Assembly (NCBI RefSeq): GCF_000718025.1
Contig: NZ_JODS01000008.1
Location: 124,001 to 188,000 of the forward strand
DNA length: 64,000 bases
Reading direction: 5' to 3'
DNA from: Kitasatospora purpeofusca
GTDB taxonomy: Bacteria; Actinomycetota; Actinomycetes; Streptomycetales; Streptomycetaceae
Numbering within the stretch: position 1 is the stretch's first letter; the number at the start of each line of letters is the position of its first letter. Positions 49,696-57,721 of the stretch are shown piece after piece. Position numbers and translations under genes: made by a program. The notes below the pieces were generated by a model. That model was not told the origin of the DNA. It ran no database searches and saw nothing but the letters and a program-made list of their open reading frames with translations.

Positions 49696-50346
49696 GTGGC
49701 CAAGCAGGAACGGGCGGGACGGACCAGGCAGGCCGTGCTGCTGGCGGCGGCGGACACCTTCGCCGACGCGGGCTTCGAGTCGGCGAGCCTGGTCGACATC
49801 AGCCGCCGGGCGGGCGTCAGCAAGGGCGCGCTCTACTTCCACTTCGTCTCCAAGCAGGCGCTCGCGGACGGGGTCCGGACCGCGGCGGCCGACAGCATCG
49901 GCCTGGCCGTGCTGCGCGCGCTGCGCGGCCGGGGGCCGGCCGTCCAGGAACTCCTCGACCTCACCCACGAACTGGCCCGGCTGCTGCGCGAGGACGTGGT
50001 CGTCCGGGCCGGTGTGCTGCTCGGCCTCGGCGGCCGTCCGGCCGGCTGCGGGGTGGGGGCGGTGGTGTCGCCGGCCGGTTCGCCGCCGGAGCCCTCGGCG
50101 GACGCGTGGTGGAGCCTGACCGCCGTCTTCCGCACCCTGCTCGACCGTGCCGCCGCGGCCGGCGAGCTGCGGCCCGGGCTGGACCGGGAGCAGGCGGCCG
50201 GGCTGCTGACCACCCTGGCGGCCGGGCTGGTGCTGTTCGCCGCCGAGTCCACCGGCCGGCTGGCCGCCGAGGCGGTCGGGGGCCTCTGGACGGTGGCCCT
50301 GCCGTCGCTCGTCCCGGCCGACCGGGTGGCGGACTACCGGATCTGA
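49696..50346 (+). CDS. TetR regulator, gamma-butyrolactone receptor-like
   Basis: 216 residues from GTG 49696 (GGAGGG 5 nt upstream); longer starts lack a ribosome-binding site. N-terminal helix-turn-helix: MAKQERAGRTRQAVLLAAADTFADAGFESASLVDISRRAGVSKGALYFHFVSKQALADGV, closely following the ArpA/ScbR pattern. The ligand domain is shorter and more divergent than in classical receptors, so it may be a pseudo-receptor. It faces the AfsA homologue and converges with a second receptor, overlapping it by 13 bp. Confidence 0.9.
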   Translation: MAKQERAGRTRQAVLLAAADTFADAGFESASLVDISRRAGVSKGALYFHFVSKQALADGVRTAAADSIGLAVLRALRGRGPAVQELLDLTHELARLLREDVVVRAGVLLGLGGRPAGCGVGAVVSPAGSPPEPSADAWWSLTAVFRTLLDRAAAAGELRPGLDREQAAGLLTTLAAGLVLFAAESTGRLAAEAVGGLWTVALPSLVPADRVADYRI

Positions 50347-50966
50347 GCCGTGACCCGGCCCCGGTCGGAGGTGTTCAGCCGGGCGAGGGTCCGCGGCTCG
50401 ACGAGTCCGGGCAGCAGCAGCGCCCAGAGGTCGGCCATCCGCTGCAGCAGGTCCTTGCGGTCGGTCAGGACCTGCGAGCTGAGCTGGATGCCGGTCACCG
50501 CGCCGGTGATCACGCCCGCGGCGGCCGCGGGCCGTACCCCCGGCCGAAGCTCGCCGGCGTCCCGGGCCCGCTCCAGCAGCTCCCGCGCCGCGTCCGTCCA
50601 GCCCTGGTAGGCGCCGATCTGCGGCTGGGTGAAGGTGCCGTGCTCGATGGTCAGCCGGATCGAGCCGCGCAGCAGCGGGTCGTCCAGCAGCGAGTGGGCG
50701 AAGGCGTGCCCGAGGTCGATCACGGTCTGCATCGGGCTGTCGGAGGCCGGCTGCCAGGTGGCGAGCCAGGCGCCCTGGCCCTCGATCACGGCGAGCGCCA
50801 GCTCCTCCTTGGACGGGAAGTGGAAGTAGAGCGCGCCCTTGGTGACCCCGGCCCGGTCCAGGATCTCGGCCATGGTGGCGCCCGCGTAGCCGCGCTCGTC
50901 GAACACCTCGGCCGCGGCGCGCAGCACCGTCTGGCGGGTCGCCAGCGCGCGGGCCTGCCTGGCCAT
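50334..50966 (-). CDS. TetR gamma-butyrolactone receptor-like regulator (ScbR/ArpA type)
   Basis: 210 residues from ATG 50966 (GGAGG 5 nt upstream). Helix-turn-helix TRQTVLRAAAEVFDERGYAGATMAEILDRAGVTKGALYFHFPSKEELALAVIEGQ is the canonical ScbR-type sequence. The ligand domain keeps the aromatic-rich WLATWQP region and the dimer helix GVITGAVTGIQLSSQVLTDRKDL. Receptors of this family leave their ARE sites when the butyrolactone binds. Its own ARE-like site is 68 bp upstream. It ends tail-to-tail with the other TetR gene. Confidence 0.92.
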   Translation of the reverse strand: MARQARALATRQTVLRAAAEVFDERGYAGATMAEILDRAGVTKGALYFHFPSKEELALAVIEGQGAWLATWQPASDSPMQTVIDLGHAFAHSLLDDPLLRGSIRLTIEHGTFTQPQIGAYQGWTDAARELLERARDAGELRPGVRPAAAAGVITGAVTGIQLSSQVLTDRKDLLQRMADLWALLLPGLVEPRTLARLNTSDRGRVTAQIR

Positions 50967-51033
50967 CGCAGCCTCCCTGGTGGTTCCGGTCGTCAGCTGC
51001 TGGATCCTACGGCGGCGGGCCGGGCGGCGGCCC

Positions 51034-51055
51034 GCATACCGTCCGGTAGGGACCC
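51034..51055. promoter_or_regulatory. ARE-like site upstream of the second TetR gene
   Basis: Half-sites GCATACCGTCC (51034-51044) and GGTAGGGACCC (51045-51055), about 9 and 7 of 11 matches to the receptor half-site, 68 bp before the start codon on the minus strand. Confidence 0.5.
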
Positions 51056-51159
51056 TTTCGAGCCGTTTCGGGCGGCAGTGCGGAGTTCCGGCCCCCGCCA
51101 GCCCCCGCCGGCCGCCCCCGGTCCCTGGCCCGCGTTCCCCGGCCCCCGTCCCGGGGAAC

Positions 51160-51204
51160 GCCGTCGGCCGGCCACCCCGGTACTGCGGGTGGCCGGCCGA
51201 CGGC
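51160..51204 (-). terminator. Terminator of the acyl-CoA carboxylase operon
   Basis: 18-bp perfect stem (51160-51177 with 51187-51204) and 9-nt loop, 34 bp after the epsilon-subunit stop. Confidence 0.85.
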
Positions 51205-51238
51205 CGAGCGGTCTCCGTGCGGGCCCTCGGGCGAGGCG

Positions 51239-51448
51239 TCAGGCGGCCCACTGCCAGCTGACCGGCGAGAAGTACGCCGGACGGCGCTCCAGGCGCTGCC
51301 AGTTGGCGATCGGCTCGACCGGCGAGGAGGCGGCCGCCTGCTGGGCGGCCGCGGCGCGGGCCATCAGCACGGCGGTCAGGGCGGCGAGCTCCTCGTCGGA
51401 GAGCGAGCCGCGGACGATTCGGACGAGTGGTTCGGCGGAAGCGGTCAT
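51239..51448 (-). CDS. accE: Acyl-CoA carboxylase epsilon subunit
   Basis: 69 residues: an initial LVRIVRGSLSDEELAALTAVLMARAA stretch and the C-terminal WQRLERRPAYFSPVSWQW, the signature of the small epsilon subunit (AccE/PccE) that stabilises the actinobacterial alpha-beta complex. It is 76 bp downstream of the beta-subunit gene and co-transcribed with it. Confidence 0.93.
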   Translation of the reverse strand: MTASAEPLVRIVRGSLSDEELAALTAVLMARAAAAQQAAASSPVEPIANWQRLERRPAYFSPVSWQWAA

Positions 51449-51524
51449 GGTCCGGATTTCTCCCGGCGTCAGTGGTGAGTGGGCGTCGGCGGGGCCGGCC
51501 GTACTGCTCGGCCGGGCGGCGCTG

Positions 51525-53126
51525 CTACATCGGGGGGTTGCCGTGCTTGCGGCTCGGCAGGTCCGCGTGCTTGGTGCGCAGCATCGCCAGCGAGGACGCC
51601 AGGACCTGTCGGGTCTCGGCGGGGTCGATGACGTCGTCCACGAGGCCGCGCTCGGCCGCGTAGTACGGGTGCATCAGCTCGCTCTTGTATTCCTTGATCT
51701 TCTGGGTGCGCATCGCGTCCGGGTCGTCGGCGGCGTTGATGTCCCGCCGGAAGATGACGTTCGCGGCGCCCTCGGCACCCATGACGGCGATCTCGTTGGT
51801 CGGCCACGCGAAGGAGAGGTCGGCGCCGATCGAGCGGGAGTCCATGACGATGTAGGCACCGCCGTAGGCCTTGCGCAGGATCAGCTGGATCCGCGGCACG
51901 GTCGCGTTGCAGTAGGCGTAGAGGAGCTTCGCGCCGTGCCGGATGATGCCGTCGTGCTCCTGGTCGACGCCGGGCAGGAAGCCGGGGACGTCGAGCATGG
52001 TGACCAGGGGGATGTTGAAGGCGTCGCACATCTGGACGAAGCGCGCGGCCTTCTCGCTGGCGTTGATGTCCAGGACGCCGGCCAGCGACTGCGGCTGGTT
52101 GGCGATGATGCCGGTGACGTGGCCGTCGATCCGGGCGAGCACGCAGAGCACGTTGGTGGCCCAGCGCTCGTGGACCTCCAGGTACTCGCCGTGGTCGACG
52201 ATCTCCTCGATGACCTTGCGCATGTCGTACGGCCGGTTCCCGTCGGCCGGCACCAGGTCGAGCAGGGTCTCGTTGCGGCGGTCCACCGGGTCGTCGTTGA
52301 CGACGGGCGGGGGCATCTCGCGGTTGTTCTGCGGCAGCAGCGAGAGGAGGTAGCGGACCTCCTCGATGCAGGACTGCTCGTCGTCGTAGGCGAAGTGCGA
52401 GACGCCGGAGACGCCCGCGTGCACGTCGGCGCCGCCGAGGCCGTTCTGGCTGATCTTCTCGCCGGTGACGGCCTGGACGACGTCCGGGCCGGTGATGAAC
52501 ATCTGCGAGGTCTCGCGGACCATGAAGACGAAGTCGGTCAGGGCCGGGGAGTAGGCCGCGCCGCCGGCGCACGGGCCGAGCATCACCGAGATCTGCGGGA
52601 TGACGCCGGAGGCCTTGGTGTTGCGCTGGAAGATGCCGCCGTAGCCGGCGAGCGCGGTGACGCCCTCCTGGATGCGGGCGCCGGCGCCGTCGTTGAGCGA
52701 GACCAGCGGGGCACCGGCCGCGATGGCCATGTCCATGATCTTGTGGATCTTCTGCGCGTGGGCCTCGCCGAGCGCGCCGCCGAAGATCCGGAAGTCGTGG
52801 GCGTAGGTGAAGACCGTCCGGCCGTGCACGGTGCCCCAGCCGACGATCACGCCGTCGGTGTGCGGCTTCTTCGCCTCCAGGCCGAAGCCGGTGGCGCGGT
52901 GCCGGCGCAGCGGCTCGACCTCGCGGAACGAGCCCTCGTCGAGCAGGAGGTCGATCCGCTCGCGGGCGGTCAGCTTGCCCTTGGCGTGCTGGGCCTCGGT
53001 GGCCTTCTCACTGGGGCCCCGGCGGACCTGCTCGCGGAGTTCGTGCAGTTCCGCGACTCTTCCCCGGACGTCCGTGGGGATCTCCGGGACGTCGTCGTCG
53101 ACCGGTGCCTGGTGCACAACCGTCAT
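51525..53126 (-). CDS. accB: Acyl-CoA carboxylase beta subunit (carboxyltransferase)
   Basis: 533 residues from ATG 53126 (GGAGTGG upstream). Full-length carboxyltransferase with both crotonase-like halves: GKLTARERIDLLLDEGSF, GGALGEAHAQKIHKIMDMA, SLNDGAGARIQEGV, then DVPGFLPGVDQEHDGIIRHGAKLLYAY and AWPTNEIAVMGAEGAANVIF. At the substrate-specificity position in GGAYIVMDS (near residue 420) it has Ile, as in AccB rather than the Asp of PccB. That predicts acetyl-CoA as well as propionyl-CoA use. It would supply malonyl-CoA for lipids or polyketides. The biotinylated alpha subunit is not in this window. Confidence 0.95.
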   Translation of the reverse strand: MTVVHQAPVDDDVPEIPTDVRGRVAELHELREQVRRGPSEKATEAQHAKGKLTARERIDLLLDEGSFREVEPLRRHRATGFGLEAKKPHTDGVIVGWGTVHGRTVFTYAHDFRIFGGALGEAHAQKIHKIMDMAIAAGAPLVSLNDGAGARIQEGVTALAGYGGIFQRNTKASGVIPQISVMLGPCAGGAAYSPALTDFVFMVRETSQMFITGPDVVQAVTGEKISQNGLGGADVHAGVSGVSHFAYDDEQSCIEEVRYLLSLLPQNNREMPPPVVNDDPVDRRNETLLDLVPADGNRPYDMRKVIEEIVDHGEYLEVHERWATNVLCVLARIDGHVTGIIANQPQSLAGVLDINASEKAARFVQMCDAFNIPLVTMLDVPGFLPGVDQEHDGIIRHGAKLLYAYCNATVPRIQLILRKAYGGAYIVMDSRSIGADLSFAWPTNEIAVMGAEGAANVIFRRDINAADDPDAMRTQKIKEYKSELMHPYYAAERGLVDDVIDPAETRQVLASSLAMLRTKHADLPSRKHGNPPM

Positions 53127-53566
53127 CTCGAACCACTCCAAAGGTGAGGGAACTGTCCGACAGCCAACGTCTGCGATGCCCCCGGCTGCGAATCACTTCT
53201 TCACTTATGACTGTACGAGGGGCCGCGCGCTGGTTTCGGCGTCGATTCCGTACAAGGTCGCGTCCGTTTAGATGTCAGGGCTGCACAGAAAGCGAAGCGT
53301 TTCAGCCCGTCCGGCCGGTAGCTGTTCGATTACCCCGAGCTGTCGTCCAGATGGCGGTCGGGTGAGCGCAACCTGAGGAAACATGCAGGTCACAGCTGTA
53401 CCTGTCAAGGAGGGCCGGGTCTCCCGAGGGGGTGTCCGCGGGACGCCTGATGCGGCGGTGAAGGCCGTGCCGGCGGGCCGGTGGTGTCCGACCAGTCGTA
53501 GGGATGCACCAAAAAGACCGCAGCCCACCCGGTGGATGCCGGGTGGGCTGTCCGAGCGACGCGGGC
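53127..53566 (-). promoter_or_regulatory. accB upstream region
   Basis: 440 bp without a convincing gene. A short plus-strand frame at 53383-53649 runs through a terminator and is not credible. Bases 53190-53280 are less GC-rich and should hold the accB promoter. No clear operator was found. Confidence 0.4.
53521..53550 (-). terminator. Terminator of the PLDc_N protein gene
   Basis: 12-bp perfect stem CAGCCCACCCGG and CCGGGTGGGCTG around 6 nt, 17 bp after the minus-strand stop. Confidence 0.8.
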
Positions 53567-53971
53567 TCAGCCGCGACGGCCTTCGTCCGGGTCGTCCTTG
53601 CCGCGCAGCTCGTTCTCGCGGCGGCGCAAATCCGCCTCCCACTGCTTGAGCATGTCCTCGTGCTCGTTGTTGTGCTTCTTCAACGAGGCGAGGAACTCCG
53701 GGTTGTCGTCCGGTGCCAACGGCCGGCCGTCGCGCCGGGGGGCGTGGGCCGGTCCGTCGGCGCCGCCGCCCGCCGGCGCGGTCCGCAGCGCGCCGCGCTG
53801 CTTGCCGGCCACCAGCCAGGCGATCGAGCCGACGAGCGGGAAGAGCAGCACGATGATCACCCAGACCACCTTGGGCAGGTGCTTCACCTCGTCCTCGGGG
53901 GTGGTCAGGCAGTCGATGAAGGCCCACACCCACAGGGCGAGCGGGAGTACGAAGGTCAGGATCCTCAGCAC
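53567..53971 (-). CDS. PLDc_N domain membrane protein
   Basis: 134 residues from GTG 53971 (GGGAG 8 nt upstream). Two membrane segments at about 3-20 and 36-54 (ILTFVLPLALWVWAFIDCL, VVWVIIVLLFPLVGSIAWLVAGK) form the phospholipase D N-terminal (PLDc_N) domain, here without a catalytic domain. The C-terminal half is charged and helical (LKKHNNEHEDMLKQWEADLRRRENELRG). Such proteins are common beside mqn genes in streptomycetes. Function unknown. Confidence 0.85.
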   Translation of the reverse strand: MLRILTFVLPLALWVWAFIDCLTTPEDEVKHLPKVVWVIIVLLFPLVGSIAWLVAGKQRGALRTAPAGGGADGPAHAPRRDGRPLAPDDNPEFLASLKKHNNEHEDMLKQWEADLRRRENELRGKDDPDEGRRG

Positions 53972-54102
53972 GGCGGCGGTCTCCCCCGGGTGACGTCGGT
54001 GGCGGGCGCGTTCTCGTGGCGGCGGGCCGGCCCGTCGACCGGTGCCGCTTCGAGGGGGCCCTTGACACAGGCCAGGCTAGCGGGTGGCGGATACTGGCAG
54101 GC

Positions 54103-55560
54103 ATGGCATACGACGATCTCCGCTCGTTCCTGCGGGCCCTCGACCGCGAAGGCGACCTCAAGCGGATCAAGGCGGAGGTGGACCCCTATCTGGAGATCGG
54201 CGAGATCGTCGACCGGGTGCAGAAGGCCAAGGGCCCGGCCCTGCTGTTCGAGAACGTCAAGGGCTCGTCGATGCCGCTGGCGATGAACGTCTTCGGCACC
54301 GAGCGCCGGCTCTCCAAGGCGCTCGGCCTCAAGGGCCCCGAGGAGATCGCCGACCGGATCGCCGGCCTGCTGAAGCCGGAGCTGCCGCAGGGCTTCACCG
54401 GCTTCCGGGACGCCTTCGGCAAGCTGGCCTCGATGGCCCATGTGCCGCCGAAGAACGTGAAGTCCGGCGACGCGCCCGTGCAGGAGGTGGTGCTCACCGG
54501 CGAGGACGTCGACCTGGACGACCTGCCCGCGCTGTTCACCTGGCCGCTGGACGGCGGCTCCTTCTTCAATCTGGGCCTGACCCACACCAAGGACCCGGAC
54601 AGCGGCATCCGCAACCTCGGCCTGTACCGGCTCCAGCGGCACGACCGCCGCACCATCGGCATGCACTGGCAGATCCACAAGGACAGCCGCAACCACGCCG
54701 CGGTGGCCGCCAGGCGCGGTGAGCGGCTGCCGGTCGCGATCGCCTTCGGCTGCCCGCCGGCCGTCACCTACGCGGCCACCGCGCCGCTGCCGGGCGACAT
54801 CGACGAGTACCTGTTCGCCGGCTTCGTCGCGGGCGAGCGGGTGCGGATGGTGGACTGCAAGACCGTCCCGCTGCAGGTCCCCGCGGACGCCGAGGTGGTC
54901 CTGGAGGGCTGGCTGGAGCCGGGCGAGATGCTGCCCGAGGGGCCGTTCGGCGACCACACCGGCTTCTACACGCCGCAGGAGCCGTTCCCGGCGCTGACGA
55001 TCGACTGCGTGACGATGCGCCGCCGCCCGATCCTGCAGTCCATCGTGGTCGGCCGGCCGCCGACGGAGGACGGCCCGCTGGGCAAGTTCACCGAGCGCTT
55101 CTTCCTGCCGCTGCTGAAGATCATCATCCCGGACATCGTCGACTACGACCTGCCCGAGGCCGGCGGCTTCCACAACTGCGTGATCGTCTCGATCGACAAG
55201 AAGTACCCGAAGCACGCCCAGAAGACCATGCACGCCATCTGGGGCGCGCACATGATGTCGCTGACCAAGCTGATCATCGTGGTGGACTCCGACTGCGACG
55301 TCCACGACTACCAGGAGGTCGCCTGGCGGGCCTTCGGCAACGTCGACTACAGCCGCGACCTCACCGTGGTCGAGGGCCCGGTCGACCACCTCGACCACGC
55401 CTCCTACCAGCAGTTCTGGGGCGGCAAGGCGGGTATCGACGCGACCCGCAAGCTGCCCGAGGAGGGCTACACCCGCGACGGCGGCTGGCCCGAGATGGTC
55501 TCCTCCGACCCGGAGACCGCCGCCCTGGTGAGCCGTCGCTGGAAGGAGTACGGCCTGTGA
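54103..55560 (+). CDS. mqnL: Menaquinone biosynthesis decarboxylase, UbiD family (MqnL)
   Basis: 485 residues. UbiD-family prenylated-FMN decarboxylase: LRSFLRALDREGDLKRIKAEVDP at the start, SGIRNLGLYRLQRHDRRTIGMHWQIHKD, PLPGDIDEYLFAGF, and EGPFGDHTGFYTPQEPFPALTID with the conserved catalytic Glu/Asp region. In the futalosine pathway it decarboxylates the prenylated naphthoate. A TTGACA at 54063-54068 may belong to its promoter. Its stop overlaps mqnP as GTGA. Confidence 0.93.
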   Translation: MAYDDLRSFLRALDREGDLKRIKAEVDPYLEIGEIVDRVQKAKGPALLFENVKGSSMPLAMNVFGTERRLSKALGLKGPEEIADRIAGLLKPELPQGFTGFRDAFGKLASMAHVPPKNVKSGDAPVQEVVLTGEDVDLDDLPALFTWPLDGGSFFNLGLTHTKDPDSGIRNLGLYRLQRHDRRTIGMHWQIHKDSRNHAAVAARRGERLPVAIAFGCPPAVTYAATAPLPGDIDEYLFAGFVAGERVRMVDCKTVPLQVPADAEVVLEGWLEPGEMLPEGPFGDHTGFYTPQEPFPALTIDCVTMRRRPILQSIVVGRPPTEDGPLGKFTERFFLPLLKIIIPDIVDYDLPEAGGFHNCVIVSIDKKYPKHAQKTMHAIWGAHMMSLTKLIIVVDSDCDVHDYQEVAWRAFGNVDYSRDLTVVEGPVDHLDHASYQQFWGGKAGIDATRKLPEEGYTRDGGWPEMVSSDPETAALVSRRWKEYGL

Positions 55561-56462
55561 GCACCGCCGCCGCACTTCCCGAGGTCCCGCCCGGCAAGGT
55601 CAAGTCCTTCCTGCGGCTGGTGATGATCGAGCACTCGGTCTTCGCCCTGCCGTTCGCCTACATCGCGGCGCTGACGGCGATGTTCCGGGCCGACGGCCGG
55701 GTGCACTGGGGCGAGCTGTTCGTCGTCACGGTCTGCATGGTCGGGCTCCGGACCTTCGCCATGGCCGCGAACCGGATCATCGACCGGGAGATCGACGCCC
55801 GCAACCCGCGCACGGCCGGGCGCGAGCTCGTCACCGGCGCGGTGTCCCTGAAGACCGCGTACGTCGGCTCGGCGGTCGCCCTGGTGGTCTTCCTGGGCGC
55901 GGCCGCGCTGCTGAACCCGCTCTGCCTCGCGCTGGCCCCGGTCGCCGTGGTGCCGATGGTGGTCTACCCGTACGGCAAGCGGTTCACCGACTTCCCGCAG
56001 GCGATCCTGGGCCTGGCCCAGGCGATGGGCCCGGTGGGCGCCTGGCTGGCCGTCACCGGCACCTGGTCCTGGGACGCGGTTGTGCTCGGTGCGGCCGTCG
56101 GCATCTGGATCGGCGGCTTCGACCTGATCTACGCCTGCCAGGACGTCGCCTCCGACCGGGCGGGCGGGGTGCGCTCGGTGCCGGCCCGGTTCGGCATCCC
56201 GGCCGCGATCCGCGGCGCGCGCGGCTGCCATGTGCTCACCACGCTGCTGCTCGGCTGGTACGCGGTGCTCACCGACGCGGGGGTCGCGTTCTGGATCGGC
56301 CTGCTGGTGGTGGCCGGCGCCTTCGTCTACGAGCACACCATCGTGAAGCCGAACGACCTGTCCCGGCTGAACCGGGCGTTCTTCCAGACCAACGGCTTCG
56401 TCGGCATCTCGCTGTTCTTCTTCGCACTGGTGGACCTGGTGGTGCGCGGCCTCGGCATCTGA
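55557..56462 (+). CDS. mqnP: Menaquinone biosynthesis prenyltransferase, UbiA family (MqnP)
   Basis: 301 residues from GTG 55557, coupled to mqnL. Polytopic UbiA prenyltransferase with both Asp-rich motifs: AANRIIDREIDARNPRT (NxxxDxxxD) and DLIYACQDVASDRAGGVRSVP (DxxxD). It attaches the polyprenyl chain to dihydroxy-6-naphthoate. The UbiX-type partner (MqnM) that often follows in streptomycetes is not present here. Confidence 0.94.
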   Translation: MSTAAALPEVPPGKVKSFLRLVMIEHSVFALPFAYIAALTAMFRADGRVHWGELFVVTVCMVGLRTFAMAANRIIDREIDARNPRTAGRELVTGAVSLKTAYVGSAVALVVFLGAAALLNPLCLALAPVAVVPMVVYPYGKRFTDFPQAILGLAQAMGPVGAWLAVTGTWSWDAVVLGAAVGIWIGGFDLIYACQDVASDRAGGVRSVPARFGIPAAIRGARGCHVLTTLLLGWYAVLTDAGVAFWIGLLVVAGAFVYEHTIVKPNDLSRLNRAFFQTNGFVGISLFFFALVDLVVRGLGI

Positions 56463-56480
56463 GGCCGCGCCCCGCGGCCT
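56462..56480. terminator. Hairpin between mqnP and the DUF4287 gene
   Basis: 8-bp stem AGGCCGCG and CGCGGCCT around CCC, spanning the ends of both convergent genes. Confidence 0.5.
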
Positions 56481-56685
56481 ACTTCCCGCCCTCGTCGAGC
56501 GTGTGCTTGACGAGGGCGTTCGCGTGCCCGTGGCCGAGGCCGTGGTCCTGCTTCAGCCAGGCGACCAGCTCCATGTGCTTGGTCAGCGGGGAGGAGCGGA
56601 TCAGCTCCTGCCAGTGGGCGATCGGCTGCCCGTACTTCTTCTCGATGGCGGGGAAGTAGCTGGCGGGGCCGTTGGGGGTGGTCAT
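56479..56685 (-). CDS. DUF4287-domain small protein
   Basis: 68 residues from ATG 56685 (GAGGA upstream). The sequence YFPAIEKKYGQPIAHWQELIRSSPLTKHMELVAWLKQDHGLGHGHANALVKHTLDE matches the DUF4287 family of small helical proteins of unknown role. No membrane or signal segments. Confidence 0.88.
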   Translation of the reverse strand: MTTPNGPASYFPAIEKKYGQPIAHWQELIRSSPLTKHMELVAWLKQDHGLGHGHANALVKHTLDEGGK

Positions 56686-56731
56686 GCGGTGCTCCTCGAA
56701 GTCCGTCCGGTCGTCCACTGATTGATGATCA

Positions 56732-57352
56732 TTACGCATGGAGCCTGATCGCGACAGCGGTCAGCCAGGCCAGTCCGAGTGCGGCGGCGAGGGTGAACGC
56801 CAGCACGGTGGCGCCCGAGGCGGCGAAGCCGACCAGGACGGCGGCCGCGACCACGCGCGAGGCGAGGGCCCAGCGCCCGCCCAGGTGCCGGGCGAGGACG
56901 AGGAAGGCCGCGCACAGGGCGAGGAAGCCGATCGTCCCGCCGGCCAGGTGCACCAGGCCGTGCCCGCTCAGTTCGGTCACCCGGCCCTCGGGCGCCCCGA
57001 CCGGGAACCCGGCCCCGGGGTCGGCGGCGAAGAAGCCGTCGAGGACGAAGCTCGCCCCGAACACCCCGACCAGCCGGGGTGCCCAGGTGCTCCCCGGCAG
57101 GGCCCGGCGCAGTCCGACGGCGCCCGCGAGCAGCAGCGCGCCGGTGAGCAGGAACGCGGTCTGCTGGACCCGGCCGAGGTCGCCGAGGCTCAACTGGCTG
57201 AGCGCGTTGCGGGTGAAGTCGAAGCCCTCCCGGGTCAGCCCGCCGACCACGCCGACGGCGAGGAAGAGGGGACCGGCGACCGCGCCGGCGGTCAGCAGCG
57301 GGCGGGCGGCGGCCGTAGCGGTGGCGGCCTGCGCGGTCATCGTGTTCGTCAT
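56732..57352 (-). CDS. DUF998-type membrane protein
   Basis: 206 residues from ATG 57352; ATG 57388 upstream and 57340 downstream are in frame. About six hydrophobic segments, with GGLTREGFDFTRNALSQLSLGDLGRVQQ between the first two, the hallmark of the DUF998 family of bacterial integral membrane proteins. Function unknown. It is divergent from the protease gene. Confidence 0.82.
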   Translation of the reverse strand: MTNTMTAQAATATAAARPLLTAGAVAGPLFLAVGVVGGLTREGFDFTRNALSQLSLGDLGRVQQTAFLLTGALLLAGAVGLRRALPGSTWAPRLVGVFGASFVLDGFFAADPGAGFPVGAPEGRVTELSGHGLVHLAGGTIGFLALCAAFLVLARHLGGRWALASRVVAAAVLVGFAASGATVLAFTLAAALGLAWLTAVAIRLHA

Positions 57353-57721
57353 GCTCGTAGGACCGGTGCCGGAGCGGAAACTCATCGGAGCACCGAATGT
57401 GACCTGCATCACCGGGTGGCGGGGCGGGTCCGCCGGGTGTTCGGGGGCGCAGATCGGCCAGACCGGACGGCCCGCCGGCCGGTGCGGCCGCCCGGCTCGT
57501 GGTCCGACGCCCCGTCATCGCCCGCCTGCCGGTTCGTTCCGGCCGGAACCGTCGCAGGTCGGCCGCGCGGAGGGTGGTGCGAGCGGGCGGGTGGCTGAAA
57601 ATCTCATGCAATATAACCTGTGACATTGTTCTAATCACCGGTCGATGACAGGATCCACGCCGATCTCCTTCCTTCAGCCCGACCCCAACTCGGGCTGCCC
57701 CCACTCACGAAGGATTCAGGC
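57353..57721 (+). promoter_or_regulatory. Collagenase-like protease upstream region
   Basis: 369 bp without a gene. Bases 57597-57640 are strikingly AT-rich for this DNA (ATGCAATATAACCTG, CATTGTTCTAAT) and probably hold the protease promoter. Confidence 0.5.

Noticed and set aside
53383..53649. 88-codon plus-strand frame in the accB upstream region.
   Set aside because: It runs through a perfect terminator hairpin and into the antisense of the PLDc_N gene, and lacks family resemblance.
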